Part shown: in pieces, positions 49,424 through 58,681 of the stretch | How the letters are laid out: each line of letters starts with the position of its first letter | How positions within the stretch are numbered: the stretch's first letter is position 1 | From: an uncultured Clostridia bacterium | Lineage (GTDB): Bacteria; Bacillota; Clostridia; Oscillospirales; Acutalibacteraceae | DNA length: 64,000 nucleotides | Reading direction: 5' to 3' | NCBI GenBank assembly: GCA_927362715.1 | Contig: CAKMIX010000001.1 | Coordinates: 1 to 64,000 of the forward strand | Program-made: the position numbers and the translations under genes | Notes under the pieces: generated by a model | Database searches by the model: none | What the model was told of the DNA's origin: nothing | What the model saw: the letters and a program-made list of their open reading frames with translations, nothing else

Positions 49424-51159
49424 TTCGCTTCGCCCTCCTTGATCGCGTCAAATTTGCAAAGCTGGCTGCAAACTGCACAGCCGACGCACTGTGTAAAGTC
49501 TATGACGGACTTTTTGTCCTTCATGCTGATGGCGGGGCAGCCGATCTTCATGCACATCTTGCAGCCGACGCACTTGTTCGGGTCCACATGCATGGGCGGC
49601 TTATGCTTGACGTATTTCAGCAGTGCGCAGGGACGGCGGGAAATGACGACCGAGGGTTCGTCCGCTTCGATTTCCTCACGCAATACGGTTTCACATTCTT
49701 CTAAGTTGTACGGATCGATCACGCGCACACGGTCGATCCCGACAGCCTTTGCAAGAAGTTCCAGGCTGACCGCCGTAGTCGGATCGCCCTTAATGGTCTT
49801 GCCCGTGGTGGGATTGTCCTGATGACCGGTCATGCCCGTGATACTGTTGTCAAGAATAATGACGGTGGAATTGCTTTGGTTATATGCAATATCGATCAAT
49901 CCCGTCACGCCGGAATGAATGAAGGTTGAATCGCCGATGACCGCGACGGATTTTTTGGCATTGGCTTCGTCCGCTTTATTTCTGCCGTGCAGCGCTGAAA
50001 CGGAAGCGCCCATGCAGATGCAGGTATCTATCATGCCAAGCGGCGCAAGCGCGCCGAGCGTGTAGCAGCCGATGTCGCCGCTGACAAAGACGTTCAGCTT
50101 TTTAAGCGCATAGAAAAGGCCTCTGTGCGGACAGCCGGCGCAAAGCACGGGCGGGCGGGCGGGGATATCGAGGTCAGTTGCAACACTTTTGTCCTCACGC
50201 CCCAAAATCACCTTAGCGATCAAGCTCTGCGAATACTCACCCTGCAGTGTAAACGCCTCTTTGCCGATAACCTCGATCCCGTTCTGACGGCAATGCTCCT
50301 CTAAAAACGGATCAAGCTCTTCGAGCACATACACCTTTTTGCATTTGGCGGCAAAGGCGCGGATCTTTTCGACCGGTAGCGGATACACACAGCCGAGCTT
50401 CAGATAAGATGCATTTTCGCCGAGCGCCTCTTTCGCATATGTATAGGTGATGCCGGAGGTGATAACGCCGATGTCGGTGCTGTAATACTCCTCACGGTTG
50501 ATGTCGGCGGTCTCCGCCCACGCGACCTGATCGAGGATGCGCTGCTCGACAACCACATGCTTTTTGATCGCCATGCCGGGCATCATAACATATTTCATCG
50601 GGTCTTTCGTATAGGGCTTAAGGTCGAGTTCTTCGCGCTCGGAGACCTCAACTAAGCTGCGCGAGTGCGCCACGCGCGTGGTCAGACGCAGGATAACGGG
50701 TGCGTCGAACTGCTCGGACAAAGACAGCGCCAGCTTTGCAAATTGCAGACACTCCTCGGAATCGGAGGGCTCGAGCATCATCAGCTTAGAGGCCTTCGCA
50801 TAGTGGCGGGAATCCTGCTCATTCTGCGACGAGTGCATACCGGGGTCATCCGCAACACCGATCACGAGCCCTGCATTGACACCGGTGTAAGACGCCGTGA
50901 ACAGCGGGTCGGCGGCAACATTGAGCCCGACGTGCTTCATACCGCAGAAGGAACGCGCGCCTGCGATCGCCGCGCCTGCAGCGACCTCCAGCGCAACCTT
51001 TTCATTCGGCGCCCATTCACTGTATACGTCATCGTATTTTGCAATGCACTCGGTGATCTCGGTGCTGGGCGTACCCGGGTAGCTGGAGGCGACGCGCAAG
51101 CCCGCTTCATAAAGCCCGCGGGCGACCGCCTCATTGCCGATCAACAGTTTTTTACTCAT
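49420..51159 (-). CDS. iorA: Indolepyruvate ferredoxin oxidoreductase, alpha subunit
   Basis: 579 residues. The N-terminal pyrimidine-binding domain (GNEAVARGLYEAGLRVASSY-PGTPSTEI), a TPP-binding domain with GDIGCYTLGALAPLGMIDTC and GDSTFIHSGVTGLIDIAYNQ, and two C-terminal [4Fe-4S] sets (CVGCKMCMKIGCPA, CVGCAVCSQLCKFDA). It binds TPP and transfers electrons to ferredoxin. It overlaps paaK by four bases and iorB by four, so the three genes form one translation unit. Confidence 0.96.
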   Translation of the reverse strand: MSKKLLIGNEAVARGLYEAGLRVASSYPGTPSTEITECIAKYDDVYSEWAPNEKVALEVAAGAAIAGARSFCGMKHVGLNVAADPLFTASYTGVNAGLVIGVADDPGMHSSQNEQDSRHYAKASKLMMLEPSDSEECLQFAKLALSLSEQFDAPVILRLTTRVAHSRSLVEVSEREELDLKPYTKDPMKYVMMPGMAIKKHVVVEQRILDQVAWAETADINREEYYSTDIGVITSGITYTYAKEALGENASYLKLGCVYPLPVEKIRAFAAKCKKVYVLEELDPFLEEHCRQNGIEVIGKEAFTLQGEYSQSLIAKVILGREDKSVATDLDIPARPPVLCAGCPHRGLFYALKKLNVFVSGDIGCYTLGALAPLGMIDTCICMGASVSALHGRNKADEANAKKSVAVIGDSTFIHSGVTGLIDIAYNQSNSTVIILDNSITGMTGHQDNPTTGKTIKGDPTTAVSLELLAKAVGIDRVRVIDPYNLEECETVLREEIEADEPSVVISRRPCALLKYVKHKPPMHVDPNKCVGCKMCMKIGCPAISMKDKKSVIDFTQCVGCAVCSQLCKFDAIKEGEAK

Positions 51160-52469
51160 GACTTCTCCTCCGTTTGATTTCGCAAATCCACAACGCGCTT
51201 TGCCTTGCCGACAAACCGCTCAATGGTATTCGGTTCTACAATACTGACTTTGCACTGGATCCCCAAAACCGTATGCATATTGTGCCGGATACGGTTTTGC
51301 AATTCTTCGATCTTGCCGTAGCTTTCGAGAAGCGAAATATCCGAAAGCTCCACGCGGATCTCCAGCGTGTCGGCAAAGCCCTCGCGGCGAACGATCAGCT
51401 GATAATGGGGACTGACGTCCTGCATACCCACGAGCACACTCTCGATCTGCGACGGGAACACATTAACGCCGCGGATCTTCAGCATATCGTCGCTTCTGCC
51501 CTTGATCTTATCCATGCGCGCAAAGGTTCTGCCGCACTTGCAGGGCTCGTATGTAATGCGGGAAATATCGCGCGTGCGGTAACGCAGCAACGGGATGCCT
51601 TCTTTTGTGAGCGTTGTGATGAGCACCTCGCCCGTTTCACCCTCGCCGAGCACCTCCAGCGTGTTGGGATCAACGATCTCGGCAAGGAAATAGTCCTCAT
51701 TGATATGCAGCCCGCAGCGCTCTTCACATTCTCCCGACACACCGGGGCCCATAAGCTCGCTCATGCCGTAATTGTCGGTTGCAAAAAGCCCCCACGCCGT
51801 TTCGATCTGGGTACGCATTTCGGGCGTGCACCCTTCCGAGCCGAACAGCCCGAGCCGCAGATGGTAATCAGACATCGGGTATTCGAGCTTCTTTGCCGTC
51901 TCCGCCATATACAGCGCATACGACGGCGTAGCGACCAACGCCGTAGTCTTGAAGTCGCGCATGTACATCAGCGCTTTTTCCGTGTTGCCGCTGGAATTGG
52001 GCACCACGGCGCAGCCGAGCTTTTCAAGCCCATAGTGCAGCCCAAGGGCGCCTGTGAACATACCGTAGCCGAACGAAATCTGCACAATGTCATCCGCTGT
52101 TGCACCTGCTGCGGCACAAAGGCGCGCCATGCAGTCCGACCACATATCCAAATCATGCGCCGTGTACCCGACCACCGTAGGCTTGCCCGTTGTACCGGAA
52201 GATGCGTGGATGCGCACGATGTTTTTCATCGGCACGGCAAACAATCCGAACGGATAGTTGTCGCGCAGATCTGCTTTGGTCGTCGGCGGGATGCGCCGAA
52301 TATCATCAAGTGTTTTGATGGAATCGGGTGTTACCCCCGCGTCATCCAGCTTCTTTTTATAGAAAGGAACGTTCTCGTAACAGTACCGCACGGTATAGCG
52401 CAAGCGTTCGAGTTGGATCTCGCGAATTTTGGCGCGCGGCATGGTCTCCGCGTCTTTTTGAAAAAACAT
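51156..52469 (-). CDS. paaK: Phenylacetate-CoA ligase
   Basis: 437 residues, ANL superfamily. IHASSGTTGKPTVVGYTAHD is the AMP-binding loop, with EGCTPEMRTQIETAWG, NYGMSELMGPGVSGEC and YRTRDISRITYEPCKCGRTF further on. It can make, or in reverse spend, aryl-acetyl-CoA. With iorAB this gives ATP from aromatic 2-oxo acids while releasing aryl-acetate. The ATG at 52469 follows AAAGGTGGAAAGG; a GTG 12 bases earlier is less suited. Confidence 0.94.
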   Translation of the reverse strand: MFFQKDAETMPRAKIREIQLERLRYTVRYCYENVPFYKKKLDDAGVTPDSIKTLDDIRRIPPTTKADLRDNYPFGLFAVPMKNIVRIHASSGTTGKPTVVGYTAHDLDMWSDCMARLCAAAGATADDIVQISFGYGMFTGALGLHYGLEKLGCAVVPNSSGNTEKALMYMRDFKTTALVATPSYALYMAETAKKLEYPMSDYHLRLGLFGSEGCTPEMRTQIETAWGLFATDNYGMSELMGPGVSGECEERCGLHINEDYFLAEIVDPNTLEVLGEGETGEVLITTLTKEGIPLLRYRTRDISRITYEPCKCGRTFARMDKIKGRSDDMLKIRGVNVFPSQIESVLVGMQDVSPHYQLIVRREGFADTLEIRVELSDISLLESYGKIEELQNRIRHNMHTVLGIQCKVSIVEPNTIERFVGKAKRVVDLRNQTEEKS

Positions 52470-52492
52470 TACCCTTTCCACCTTTCAGGAAT

Positions 52493-52575
52493 CCGCCACA
52501 GGCGGTACAACGCGGCGTAAAAGCTGCAAAAAGCAGCCGCGGATCTTTCCGCGGCCGCGTCGAAAATATCCATTT
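52493..52575 (-). ncRNA. Structured leader of paaK-iorAB, possible attenuator
   Basis: From the promoter at 52579-52607, transcription should start near 52572, giving a leader of about 100 bases. It contains GCCGCGGA/TCCGCGGC (52536-52555) followed by TGCTTTTT, which is terminator-like; an overlapping hairpin GCTGC/GCAGC (52523-52537) that takes up the U-tract; an outer pairing of CGACGCGGC with GCCGCGTTG (nine pairs including a G-U that exists only in the minus-strand RNA); and CCGCC/GGCGG (52493-52505) just before the ribosome binding site. A regulatory RNA is suggested; no known class is matched. Confidence 0.5.
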
Positions 52576-52578
52576 TGT

Positions 52579-52607
52579 ATTATATCACAGTTCTTCGCGT
52601 TCGACAA
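52579..52607 (-). promoter_or_regulatory. paaK operon promoter
   Basis: Minus strand: TTGTCG (52602-52607), 17 bases, TATAAT (52579-52584). The -35 is inside the 3' end of the symporter gene. Confidence 0.8.
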
Positions 52608-54099
52608 CACCGTTGTAAAAGAAATCGGAAACTTCCCCGTCCTCCTTTTTGTGGAAAACGGCGCTCACGATCAGGCAAACGGCGACGGACGCCAGCATGG
52701 CGATGCACGCGAACAACGGGCCCTGCCCCATCAGCGTCACCACGGCGGGTGCATCCACTGAGCAGAGGTTCAGCAGCTTGCAGGAAGCCGGAATGATCGC
52801 AATGCAAAATCCCGTGAGGATACCCGCCCACGCGCCGGTCTTATTCAGCTTCTTGCAATAAAGCGCGAGCACATAGGGCGCCAAAAACGAGCCGGAGATG
52901 ATGCCCCAGGAATAGCTCATCATATCGAGAATCGGCGTTTTGGTATTCGCCACAACGTAAGACAGGATGACGAACAGGATGCAAAACAGCTTGGTCAGTT
53001 TTCCTGTCTTTTGGGTGGACATATCCTGTTTTTTGACAGCGATAAGGTCAATGGACAGCGCGCTGCCTGCGGAAAGCGTAACAGAACACAGCGTCGAGAC
53101 GGACGCGGACAGCAGCAGGACGATGATCACACCCAGCAGCACGTCGGGCAAATTGGAATCGCGCAGCATATTGGGCACGATGTAATCCGCCTCGGGCATG
53201 TCGACGCCGACGGTATAATACGCATGGCAAAGCGAGCCGATAAAGTAGCCGCCGCCCGCAATCAGCAAGGCAAACACCGTGGAAATGATGATGCCGCGCT
53301 TTGCCTGCTTATCATCGCGAATGCCGAAATACTTTTGCACCATTTGCGGCAGCCCCCAGGTACCGAAGCTCGTCATAAGCACCGTCGCCATCAAAGAGAC
53401 CCACTGGGAAGCGTTCATATCGGGAAGCCCGGCTTCTGTATGCGCATATTCCACAAGCCCGGAAATGCCGCCTACACGGTCACAGCGCACAACAAACACC
53501 AACAGCAGCACCACGCCGACCATCATCACAATGCCCTGCACAAAGTCGGCGCGCGCCTGCACCAGATACCCGCCGAAGGTCACAAGTAGGATCGCAAGTA
53601 CAGCAATGATCACAAGAAAGATCGTGTCGTCGATCCCCAAAAGCACGTCGGCAACGCTTGCAAGCCCGCTATAAACGGAAGCGGAATACGGTACAAGGAA
53701 CACAAAGATGACCGCGCCCGCGAACAGACGCATATTGCGGCTGCCATAGCGTTTTTCAAAAAATTCTGGCATGGTTTTGAGTTTAAGCCTGCCCGCAACA
53801 TCCCGCGTGCGGCGTGCAAGCACAGCCCACGCGAACAGCGAACCGAAAACGGCATTGCCAAGACCTGCTAAAACGCCCCACAGCCCGAAGCTCATGCCCG
53901 TTTTTCCGGCATAGCCGATGAACATGACGGCGGAAAAATACGCCGTGCCGTAAGACAGCGCAGAAAGCCACGCGCCGGCATTCCTGCCGCCGACGGTAAA
54001 GTCCGAAATGCTTTTGGACTTTCTGCCCGTCACAACGCCGATCACGATCAGCGCAAGGATATAGACCGCAACGGTTGCCCAAATGATGACCTTTTCCAT
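52585..54099 (-). CDS. Sodium:solute symporter family transporter
   Basis: 504 residues, about 13 hydrophobic helices. The N-terminus IIWATVAVYILALIVIGVVT, SDFTVGGRNAGAWLSALSYG and LKTMPEFFEKRYGSRNMRLF match SSS transporters of the proline/pantothenate group. It takes up a small solute with Na+. Adjacent iorAB-paaK might suggest an aromatic acid or amino acid, but specificity is not shown by the sequence. Its own promoter is at 54170-54198. Confidence 0.9.
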   Translation of the reverse strand: MEKVIIWATVAVYILALIVIGVVTGRKSKSISDFTVGGRNAGAWLSALSYGTAYFSAVMFIGYAGKTGMSFGLWGVLAGLGNAVFGSLFAWAVLARRTRDVAGRLKLKTMPEFFEKRYGSRNMRLFAGAVIFVFLVPYSASVYSGLASVADVLLGIDDTIFLVIIAVLAILLVTFGGYLVQARADFVQGIVMMVGVVLLLVFVVRCDRVGGISGLVEYAHTEAGLPDMNASQWVSLMATVLMTSFGTWGLPQMVQKYFGIRDDKQAKRGIIISTVFALLIAGGGYFIGSLCHAYYTVGVDMPEADYIVPNMLRDSNLPDVLLGVIIVLLLSASVSTLCSVTLSAGSALSIDLIAVKKQDMSTQKTGKLTKLFCILFVILSYVVANTKTPILDMMSYSWGIISGSFLAPYVLALYCKKLNKTGAWAGILTGFCIAIIPASCKLLNLCSVDAPAVVTLMGQGPLFACIAMLASVAVCLIVSAVFHKKEDGEVSDFFYNGVVEREEL

Positions 54100-54169
54100 T
54101 TTTCCACCGACTTTATGTACTGGATTTTTACGCTTTAAAGCTTTTACTTGCTAAAGCGAACTGCCTATC

Positions 54170-54198
54170 ATTATACCCTCCCGACCGACTGCGGTCAA
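54170..54198 (-). promoter_or_regulatory. Symporter promoter
   Basis: Minus strand: TTGACC (54193-54198), 17 bases, TATAAT (54170-54175). Confidence 0.85.
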
Positions 54199-54212
54199 GA
54201 GGGCAAAAGCAA

Positions 54213-55004
54213 CTAAATATGCAGCAGTCTTTTGGCATTTATCGACAGAATTTTTGCTTCCTCCTCGGCGGGCAGATCCAAACTTTGGATGAAACGCGCC
54301 TCATCCGCCGACGAGCTCCAAGGCATATCGCTGCCGAGCAGTATATGATCCGCCCCATGGGCACAGATAATCTCTCGCGCATAGTCCGGGGGCATCCTGC
54401 CATAAGAAAACGCGGTATCCAGATAAACCTTTGTACCGCAAAGCTCTTCTAAGACGCTGTCCCACAACAGCCAGCCACCGAAATGCGCCGCTACAACAGG
54501 CGCATCACCGAAACAGTCGAGCACACGCAAAAGGCGCTCGGGCGGGCAGTGCACAGGGCGCGGGAAACCAATATCCACGCCGGCGTGAAACACCGTAATG
54601 AGCCCGAGCTTTGCGATATGCTCATAAATCGGGAACATCCGTTCCTCGTCCACAAAAAAGTCCTGGTATTCCGGGTGCAGCTTAACGCCCTTGATCCCCG
54701 CTTCTTTGAGTCGATCCAATTCTTCAAGCGCATCGGGGCTGTCGGGGTGGATGCTGCCAAAGGGTATGAGCATATCGTCGCCCACCAGCGAAATTGCAAA
54801 ATCATTGACCTTCTTTTGCTGATGCGGATTGGTAGCGATATTGAGCACGACCGCTTTTTCCATGCCGAACTTGCGCAGCGCAGGTTTTAAGTCAGATACG
54901 GCACCGCTGTAAACGGGCGTTACGCCGCCCGCATTTTTGGCGATCTGCGGGATCGCTTTGGCGGCGATGGCATCTAAAAACGTGTGCACATGAAAATCGA
55001 TCAT
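54213..55004 (-). CDS. Amidohydrolase-2-type TIM-barrel metal hydrolase
   Basis: 263 residues. Metal ligands appear as FHVHTFLD, KLHPEYQDF, FHAGVD, AAHFGGW and LGSDMPW. The family includes decarboxylases and lactonases with similar sequence, so the reaction is unknown. It lies 13 bases after bipA and is likely transcribed with it. Confidence 0.85.
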   Translation of the reverse strand: MIDFHVHTFLDAIAAKAIPQIAKNAGGVTPVYSGAVSDLKPALRKFGMEKAVVLNIATNPHQQKKVNDFAISLVGDDMLIPFGSIHPDSPDALEELDRLKEAGIKGVKLHPEYQDFFVDEERMFPIYEHIAKLGLITVFHAGVDIGFPRPVHCPPERLLRVLDCFGDAPVVAAHFGGWLLWDSVLEELCGTKVYLDTAFSYGRMPPDYAREIICAHGADHILLGSDMPWSSSADEARFIQSLDLPAEEEAKILSINAKRLLHI

Positions 55005-55017
55005 AGTAGATCCTTCT

Positions 55018-56841
55018 TTACGATTTCTGTCTTGCCTGCGCTTTCATGCGCTGTTCTTTGGAAAGGATGCGTTTGCGCAGGCGGATAGCGTGCGGCGTGA
55101 CCTCCACAAGCTCGTCATCCTTGATAAACTCCATGGACTGCTCCAGACTGAGCACCGTGTGCGGCACCAGACGCAGCGCATCATCTGAACCCGCAGCACG
55201 TGTGTTCGTCAAATGCTTTTGCTTGCAGACATTGCAGACGATATCTTCATTCTTTGCACATTCGCCGACGATCATACCCTCATACACCGGCACGCCGGGG
55301 CCGACGAACAGCCGTCCGCGGTCCTGCGTGTTGAAAAGCCCGTAGGCGGTCGTCTCGCCCGCTTCGTGTACGATGATTGAGCCGCGCTCGCGTGTTTGGA
55401 TCTCGCCTTTATACGGCTCATAGCCAGCAAAAAGGTTATTCATGATGCCGTTGCCGTTGGTATCCGTCATAAATTCGGAACGGTAACCGATCAATCCCCG
55501 CGCAGGAATGCGGAATTCCAGATGCGTGGCGCCCCCGTCGCGCGTACCCATGTTCTCAAGCTCACCGCGCCGCGCACCGATTTTCTGCATGACTGCGCCG
55601 ACATATTCCTCCGGCACTTCTACGATCAATAGCTCAATAGGTTCCAAAAGCTGCCCGTTTTCGGTTTTCGTGATGACCTGCGGACGCGAGACCTGAAATT
55701 CGTAATTTTCACGGCGCATCGTTTCAATGAGGATGGAAAGGTGCAGCTCGCCGCGCCCCGAAACCTTAAAGCAGTCCGTGGAATCCGTCTCCTCGACGCG
55801 CATGCTGACGTTCGTTTCGACTTCCTTAAACAGACGGTCGCGCAAATTGCGTGAGGTGACGTACTTGCCGTCCTGCCCAGCAAAGGGACTGTCGTTGACC
55901 ATAAAATTCATCGAAATGGTCGGCTCGTCGATCTTTACAAAAGGCAGCGGCTCAACGCAGTCCGGCGCGCAGATGGTCTCCCCGATGTTGAGATCGGCAA
56001 TCCCCGAAACGCAGATGATATCACCTACGGCGGCTTCCTCGACCTCTACGCGCTTGAGCCCCTCGAATTGATAAAGCCGAGAGATCTTGACGTTCTCCTG
56101 ACTGCCGTCGGTCTTGCACAGAACAACGCTGTCGTTGCGGTGGATCCTGCCGCGTTCAATGCGACCGACCCCGATACGCCCGATATAATCGTCATAATCA
56201 AGGCTTGAAAACAGTACCTGCAAAGGCGCGTCAATGTCGCCCTCGGGCGAGTCGATATTTTCCAAGATGGACTCAAACAGCGGGCGCATATCCCCTTCGC
56301 GCACATCAGGGTCAAGCGACGAATAACCGTCCTTTGCAGAAGCGTACACCACGGGGAAATCGATCTGGTCGTCGTTTGCGCCAAGCTCGATGAACAAGTC
56401 GAGCACCTCGTCTACGACCTCGGCAGGCCGCGCGCCGGGGCGATCGATCTTATTGACGACCACAATGACCTTTTTGCTAAGCGCCAGCGCCTTGCGCAGC
56501 ACGAAGCGCGTTTGGGGCATACAGCCCTCGAATGCATCTACCAAGAGCAGAACGCCGTCCACCATCGTGAGGATACGTTCCACCTCGCCGCCGAAGTCGG
56601 CGTGGCCGGGCGTGTCTACGATATTGATCTTTACACCGTTATAGTGCACGGACGTGTTCTTAGACAAAATGGTGATACCGCGCTCGCGTTCAAGGGCATT
56701 GGAGTCCATTACGCGCTCCTGCACGACCTCGTTCTGCCGAAAGATACCGCTTTGCTTCAAAAGCTCGTCCACCAGCGTCGTCTTGCCGTGGTCAACGTGG
56801 GCAATGATCGCGATGTTCCGTAAATTCTCTCTGCACCTCAA
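55018..56841 (-). CDS. typA: Translational GTPase BipA/TypA
   Basis: 607 residues, the normal length. [18 protein letters not shown] (P-loop), [15 protein letters not shown] and [10 protein letters not shown] are the GTPase motifs; EF-G-like domains III and V and the BipA C-terminal domain follow. It acts on the ribosome during stress and assembly. The TTG at 56841 is selected because its promoter (56883-56911) puts the transcript start near 56876, downstream of earlier in-frame starts, and an AAGGTGA site lies six bases before it. Confidence 0.95.
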   Translation of the reverse strand: MRCRENLRNIAIIAHVDHGKTTLVDELLKQSGIFRQNEVVQERVMDSNALERERGITILSKNTSVHYNGVKINIVDTPGHADFGGEVERILTMVDGVLLLVDAFEGCMPQTRFVLRKALALSKKVIVVVNKIDRPGARPAEVVDEVLDLFIELGANDDQIDFPVVYASAKDGYSSLDPDVREGDMRPLFESILENIDSPEGDIDAPLQVLFSSLDYDDYIGRIGVGRIERGRIHRNDSVVLCKTDGSQENVKISRLYQFEGLKRVEVEEAAVGDIICVSGIADLNIGETICAPDCVEPLPFVKIDEPTISMNFMVNDSPFAGQDGKYVTSRNLRDRLFKEVETNVSMRVEETDSTDCFKVSGRGELHLSILIETMRRENYEFQVSRPQVITKTENGQLLEPIELLIVEVPEEYVGAVMQKIGARRGELENMGTRDGGATHLEFRIPARGLIGYRSEFMTDTNGNGIMNNLFAGYEPYKGEIQTRERGSIIVHEAGETTAYGLFNTQDRGRLFVGPGVPVYEGMIVGECAKNEDIVCNVCKQKHLTNTRAAGSDDALRLVPHTVLSLEQSMEFIKDDELVEVTPHAIRLRKRILSKEQRMKAQARQKS

Positions 56842-56882
56842 AAAATTCACCTTCACACTTGTTCTTTCATTTACGACCAAAT

Positions 56883-56911
56883 ATTCTACCATGAATAAGG
56901 GCGCTTTACAA
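56883..56911 (-). promoter_or_regulatory. typA promoter
   Basis: Minus strand: TTGTAA (56906-56911), 17 bases, TAGAAT (56883-56888). Confidence 0.82.
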
Positions 56912-56934
56912 GCGACGAAAGCGAAATATTTGCC

Positions 56935-56963
56935 TTTACATCCTTTCGCTTTTTAGGTAGAAT
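56935..56963 (+). promoter_or_regulatory. Promoter of the DUF4091-GH89 pair
   Basis: TTTACA (56935-56940), 17 bases, TAGAAT (56958-56963), about 46 bases before the start codon. It is arranged divergently from the typA promoter. Confidence 0.78.
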
Positions 56964-57008
56964 ATACCAAGGCGGCACACGTCGATTTTGTTGAAATGAG
57001 GTATAGGT

Positions 57009-58658
57009 ATGGCTGAAACCGTGCGCGCGTGCCTTTGCACGTCGCTTGAAAAAATCTTTCCGACCGACGAAGTACATCACGCAGGTACACTGTGCTTTTC
57101 CATGCTGCAAAACGAAAAAAAATCCTTCCAGCTTGCAGTGCGCGCCGAAAAAGGTGCGGTGATCACATGGGACGTACAATCGCCGCTTTCGGCGCACACA
57201 CGCGCATTTTTTGTGCGCATGATGCCCGCAGGCTTGAACGCGCCTAAAAAATCGGATGATTTTTATATTTCCAAAAACAAAACCGAATATCCCGACCTGC
57301 TAACACCGCTTTCCGAGAATCGCTGCACGGCGGAATATGACGGCCGGAATGTCATTTGGTTTGAAATCGGCGGCGAACAGCTTCCGGCAGGGAAGCATGC
57401 GTTTGAAATCTCCGTGCACGTCGGCGCAAGCGAACCGGCAGTCTGCCGTGCGGAGATCGAAGTTTTGCCGGTCTCCCTGCCGCAGCAAACGCTTGTTTAT
57501 ACGAACTGGTTTCACACGGACTGCCTGATGCGCCACTATGGGTTCGAGGCGTTCTCAGACGAATACTGGCGCGTAACGGAAAACTTTTTGCGCACAGCGC
57601 ATGAATACGGCATGAACTGCGTGCTCACCCCGCTGTTTACGCCGCCGCTCGACACCAAGGTGGGCGGTGAGCGCCCCACCGTGCAGCTTGTGGACGTTAC
57701 GGTCACAGGCAAAGACACCTATGCCTTTGGCTTTGATAAGCTGAAAACGTGGGTGGAAATGTGCCGCCGCTGCGGGATCGAGTATTTTGAAATGAGCCAC
57801 TTCTTCACACAGTGGGGTGCAAAGCACGCGCCGAAGATCATGGCAAAAAAGGACGGCGCTGTGGTACAGATCTTCGGCTGGAAAACGCGCGCCGCCGGGA
57901 AAGCTTACCGCAGATTTTTAGAACAGTTTGCAAGGGCGCTCACTGTTGTTATTGATGAGCTTGGTATTCGCAGACAGTGTATTTTCCACGTCTCCGACGA
58001 GCCGAACGTGGGGCAGATTCGCACCTACAAAAAGGCGGCGCGGATCGTACACGAAAACTTTGGGGATTTCAAAATTATCGACGCGCTTTCCGATTATAAG
58101 CTGTACGCCAAGGGGCTTATCCAAACGCCGGTCCCCGCTAATGATCACATTGAAAAATTCATAGGAAAAGTCCCGGAGCTTTGGACGTACTACTGCTGTG
58201 TACAGGCGGACAGCTATGTTTCCAACCGTTTTTTCTCGATGCCGTCGCTGCGCAACCGCGTTTTGGGGCTGCAAATGTATAAATACGATGTAAAAGGCTT
58301 TCTGCACTGGGGCTATAACTTCTATTTTTCCCGTTTTTCCATTCGGCAGATCGACCCGTTCCAAGTGACCGACGCGGACAACGCCTTTTCTTCGGGCGAC
58401 AGCTTTGTTGTCTATCCGGAGAAAGACGGCAGTCCCCTTTTGTCGCTGCGCCTGCCGGTATTCTACGACGGTCTCCAAGATATGCGTGCTTTGCAGCTTT
58501 TGGAATCGCTTGCCGGGCGTGAAAAGACAATGCAGATTTTGGAAGAAGGGCTCAAAGAGCCTCTGACTTTCAGCTGTTACCGCCATGAAGATGCCTGGCT
58601 GCTCGATTTACGCGAGCGTGTCAACCGCGCCATCATGCAATACACAGCGGAAAAATAG
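57009..58658 (+). CDS. DUF4091 family glycoside-hydrolase-like protein
   Basis: 549 residues, no signal peptide. An N-terminal beta-sandwich (to about 155) precedes a TIM-barrel-like region (YTNWFHTDCLMRHYG, EYFEMSHFFTQWGAKHAP, HVSDEPNVGQIRTY) and the C-terminal DUF4091 domain (GFLHWGYNFYFSR, SFVVYPEKDGSPLLSLRLPV). HVSDEP carries a conserved acidic pair in the position of a catalytic site. Activity in this family is mostly uncharacterised. A GH89 gene follows 23 bases later, so a role in the same glycan is likely. Confidence 0.85.
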   Translation: MAETVRACLCTSLEKIFPTDEVHHAGTLCFSMLQNEKKSFQLAVRAEKGAVITWDVQSPLSAHTRAFFVRMMPAGLNAPKKSDDFYISKNKTEYPDLLTPLSENRCTAEYDGRNVIWFEIGGEQLPAGKHAFEISVHVGASEPAVCRAEIEVLPVSLPQQTLVYTNWFHTDCLMRHYGFEAFSDEYWRVTENFLRTAHEYGMNCVLTPLFTPPLDTKVGGERPTVQLVDVTVTGKDTYAFGFDKLKTWVEMCRRCGIEYFEMSHFFTQWGAKHAPKIMAKKDGAVVQIFGWKTRAAGKAYRRFLEQFARALTVVIDELGIRRQCIFHVSDEPNVGQIRTYKKAARIVHENFGDFKIIDALSDYKLYAKGLIQTPVPANDHIEKFIGKVPELWTYYCCVQADSYVSNRFFSMPSLRNRVLGLQMYKYDVKGFLHWGYNFYFSRFSIRQIDPFQVTDADNAFSSGDSFVVYPEKDGSPLLSLRLPVFYDGLQDMRALQLLESLAGREKTMQILEEGLKEPLTFSCYRHEDAWLLDLRERVNRAIMQYTAEK

Positions 58659-58681
58659 GCATTACATACCGGAGGAAACCA

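Noticed and set aside
51174-52520. 448-codon plus-strand frame
   Set aside because: Opposite paaK; no family motif and no ribosome binding site.
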